The notes under the pieces: model-generated
What the model was told of the DNA's origin: nothing
Databases searched by the model: none
Seen by the model: only the letters and a program-made list of their open reading frames with translations
Made by a program: the position numbers and the translations under genes
Assembly: GCF_014640315.1 (NCBI RefSeq)
Contig: NZ_BMGS01000001.1
Location: forward strand, 186,001-250,000
Length of the DNA: 64,000 nt
Direction of reading: 5' to 3'
Origin: Hymenobacter glacieicola
GTDB lineage: Bacteria; Bacteroidota; Bacteroidia; Cytophagales; Hymenobacteraceae
In this document: positions 62,833-64,000 of the stretch, piece after piece
Numbering within the stretch: the first letter of the stretch is position 1
Layout of the letters: each line of letters opens with the position of its first letter

Positions 62833-64000
62833 TTACTGCTGGCCTTGGCCGCTGCCTTCGCCTTGCTTGGTATCGTCGTTTTGGATGCTGCGGCGGCGCT
62901 TCTGGGGCTGAGTAGTGGTTTTGCCGAAGCGGTAGTTGAAGGCCAGGCGCACACCGCGCAGGTAGATGTAGTTGTTGCTTACCTGCCGGAACTGGTCGGT
63001 GTCGAGGGTGGAACTGAGGTTGCGGGTAGCTTGCAGGAAGTTATCGGCGTTCAGGGTCAGGTCGGCCTTCTCCTTAAGCATGGTTTTGCGCAAACCCAGG
63101 GAGTAGAACGTCCAGGCGCGCTGGCTGCCTTGCAACTGTACGCGCGGCGAGTTCAGGCCCCCGAAGAACTGTACGCTCAGGCCCTTCTCGAACTTGTAGC
63201 TGGAATTCAGGTTCAGGTTGTACATCACCCCACTGTTGGAGTAGGCCGAAGTGGTAATGCTGCCTTCTTCAAACGTTAGGGCCGGGCTTTCCAGTGACAC
63301 GTAGTACACGTTCACGTTGCCGCTCACGTCCCACTTCGGCACAGGCTTCACCGAGGTAAACAGGCTTACCCCGAAGGTAGCGTTGCGGCCAATGTTGCGG
63401 AAGGTCTGGTTATTCACGCCGTTGCGGTCAATGAAGCGCACCGATTCAATGGCATTGCCCGTGCGGCGGGCGTAGGCCGACATGTTCAGCACCGAGCCCT
63501 TGATGAACGTGGTGTAATTCAGCTCGTAGCTGTCCGTCAGTTCGGGGCGCAATTCTGGCTCGCCGTAGCTGATGTTCAGGCTGTCCGAAGCGTTAACAAA
63601 CGGGTTCAGGAAGAAGATCTGGGGGCGCTGAATCCGGCGCGAGTAGGCTAGGCGCAGGGTCTGGCCGGGCTTCTTGGGGTTGTTCGGCTGGAAGCTCAGG
63701 CTCAGGTTGGGCAGCAAGTTGGTGTAGTTCTGTGCCACGCTGGAGTTGTCCTGCTCCTGCTGCTGAAAGCTGCCATTGATGCGCGTGTTTTCTACCCGCG
63801 CGCCCAGCTTGAAGCTCACCTTCTTAGAGGCTGAAAACCCGTAGGTACCATAACCAGAAAACACATCCTGATTGTAATCGAATAGGTTGGAGCGGCTGGC
63901 ATCGTACACTGGGTCGATGTTGCTACCGTTGCCGGAGGGGCTAGTAAAGACGTCGTAGTCGCTGCTCACGCGGCGCAGAATGGCCTTGGCCCCGGTTTCG
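62833..64000 (-). CDS. TonB-dependent receptor/outer-membrane beta-barrel family protein, 3' part
   Basis: Partial: about 388 codons are in the window and the frame stays open through its right edge, so the N-terminal signal, regulatory-like domain and plug lie outside. Visible is the C-terminal barrel: FSGYGTYGFSASKKVSFKLG, SFQPNNPKKPGQTLRLAYSR, RRIQRPQIFFLNPFVNASD, YGEPELRPELTDSYELNY and LRGVRLAFNYRFGKTT, typical of the OMP_b-brl_3-like group of TonB receptors. It ends in a Gln/Gly-rich charged tail (GEGSGQGQQ) instead of a terminal aromatic, unusual for a barrel. Substrate unknown. Confidence 0.85.
   Translation of the reverse strand, partial: ETGAKAILRRVSSDYDVFTSPSGNGSNIDPVYDASRSNLFDYNQDVFSGYGTYGFSASKKVSFKLGARVENTRINGSFQQQEQDNSSVAQNYTNLLPNLSLSFQPNNPKKPGQTLRLAYSRRIQRPQIFFLNPFVNASDSLNISYGEPELRPELTDSYELNYTTFIKGSVLNMSAYARRTGNAIESVRFIDRNGVNNQTFRNIGRNATFGVSLFTSVKPVPKWDVSGNVNVYYVSLESPALTFEEGSITTSAYSNSGVMYNLNLNSSYKFEKGLSVQFFGGLNSPRVQLQGSQRAWTFYSLGLRKTMLKEKADLTLNADNFLQATRNLSSTLDTDQFRQVSNNYIYLRGVRLAFNYRFGKTTTQPQKRRRSIQNDDTKQGEGSGQGQQ

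Overview
The window looks like chromosome from a high-GC member of the Bacteroidota, most likely a Hymenobacter-type Cytophagales. Supporting signs are type IX secretion (T9SS) C-terminal sorting domains, TonB-dependent receptors with a carboxypeptidase-regulatory-like N-terminal domain, many promoters with the Bacteroidota -7 box TAnnTTTG (commonly TACCTTTG), almost no Shine-Dalgarno sequences, and a Wza/BY-kinase/PHP-phosphatase capsule set. The genus is an inference from style, not a database match. About fifty protein genes, one degenerate pseudogene, one frameshifted gene, one riboswitch leader and about nine dispersed inverted-repeat elements can be supported. No rRNA, tRNA, CRISPR array, prophage or transposase was seen.

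Layout. 1-7.2 kb: endonuclease/exonuclease/phosphatase-fold membrane protein, cysS, a secreted zinc glutaminyl-cyclase-like enzyme, an acetyltransferase, an LD-carboxypeptidase and an exported esterase. 7.6-12.2 kb: a methionine/threonine block on the minus strand. It starts with a promoter, a SAM-I-type riboswitch and a short ORF ending in a run of cysteine codons, then metY, metX and hom. 12.5-17.5 kb: LysM protein, lipocalin-like lipoprotein, a large T9SS surface protein and a decayed erythromycin-esterase-family pseudogene. 17.5-26 kb: a flippase-like membrane protein divergent from dxs, YceI, two tandem alpha/beta hydrolases, a protein with three TonB C-terminal domains, and asd. 26-30 kb: a lamin-tail surface protein and two paralogous small membrane proteins, the second frameshifted.

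29.8-36 kb is a metal-transport block: an outer-membrane channel, a TonB-dependent receptor with a Cys pair in its plug, an Nramp transporter (mntH), and a divergent cation-diffusion facilitator with a Cys-rich tail. The receptor and mntH each have an ATTTAG-N6-CTAAAT palindrome in the promoter region, which suggests one DtxR/MntR-like repressor controls both and that they form an outer-plus-inner membrane manganese or iron import route.

36-49.5 kb: T9SS sugar dehydrogenase-like protein, GNAT, HD hydrolase, beta-barrel protein, DPP4-like peptidase with a membrane protein, PAP2 phosphatase, metK, then a minus-strand group rpsU, xerC/D-type recombinase and hpf, and an acyl-CoA dehydrogenase. 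49.7-55 kb: capsule/exopolysaccharide export genes (Wza-like, Wzc-like BY-kinase, PHP phosphatase) followed by an SDR epimerase. 55-64 kb: TPR protein, phosphosulfolactate synthase (possible sulfonolipid precursor supply), sorbosone-dehydrogenase-like lipoprotein, TraB/GumN protein, spermidine-synthase-like methyltransferase, DedA protein, aroE, and the 3' part of a TonB-dependent receptor cut by the window end.

The most interesting items are the SAM riboswitch plus poly-Cys leader ahead of metY, the paired palindromes of the metal block, the four 21-bp-phased operator-like repeats ahead of cysS, and the family of long intergenic inverted repeats.
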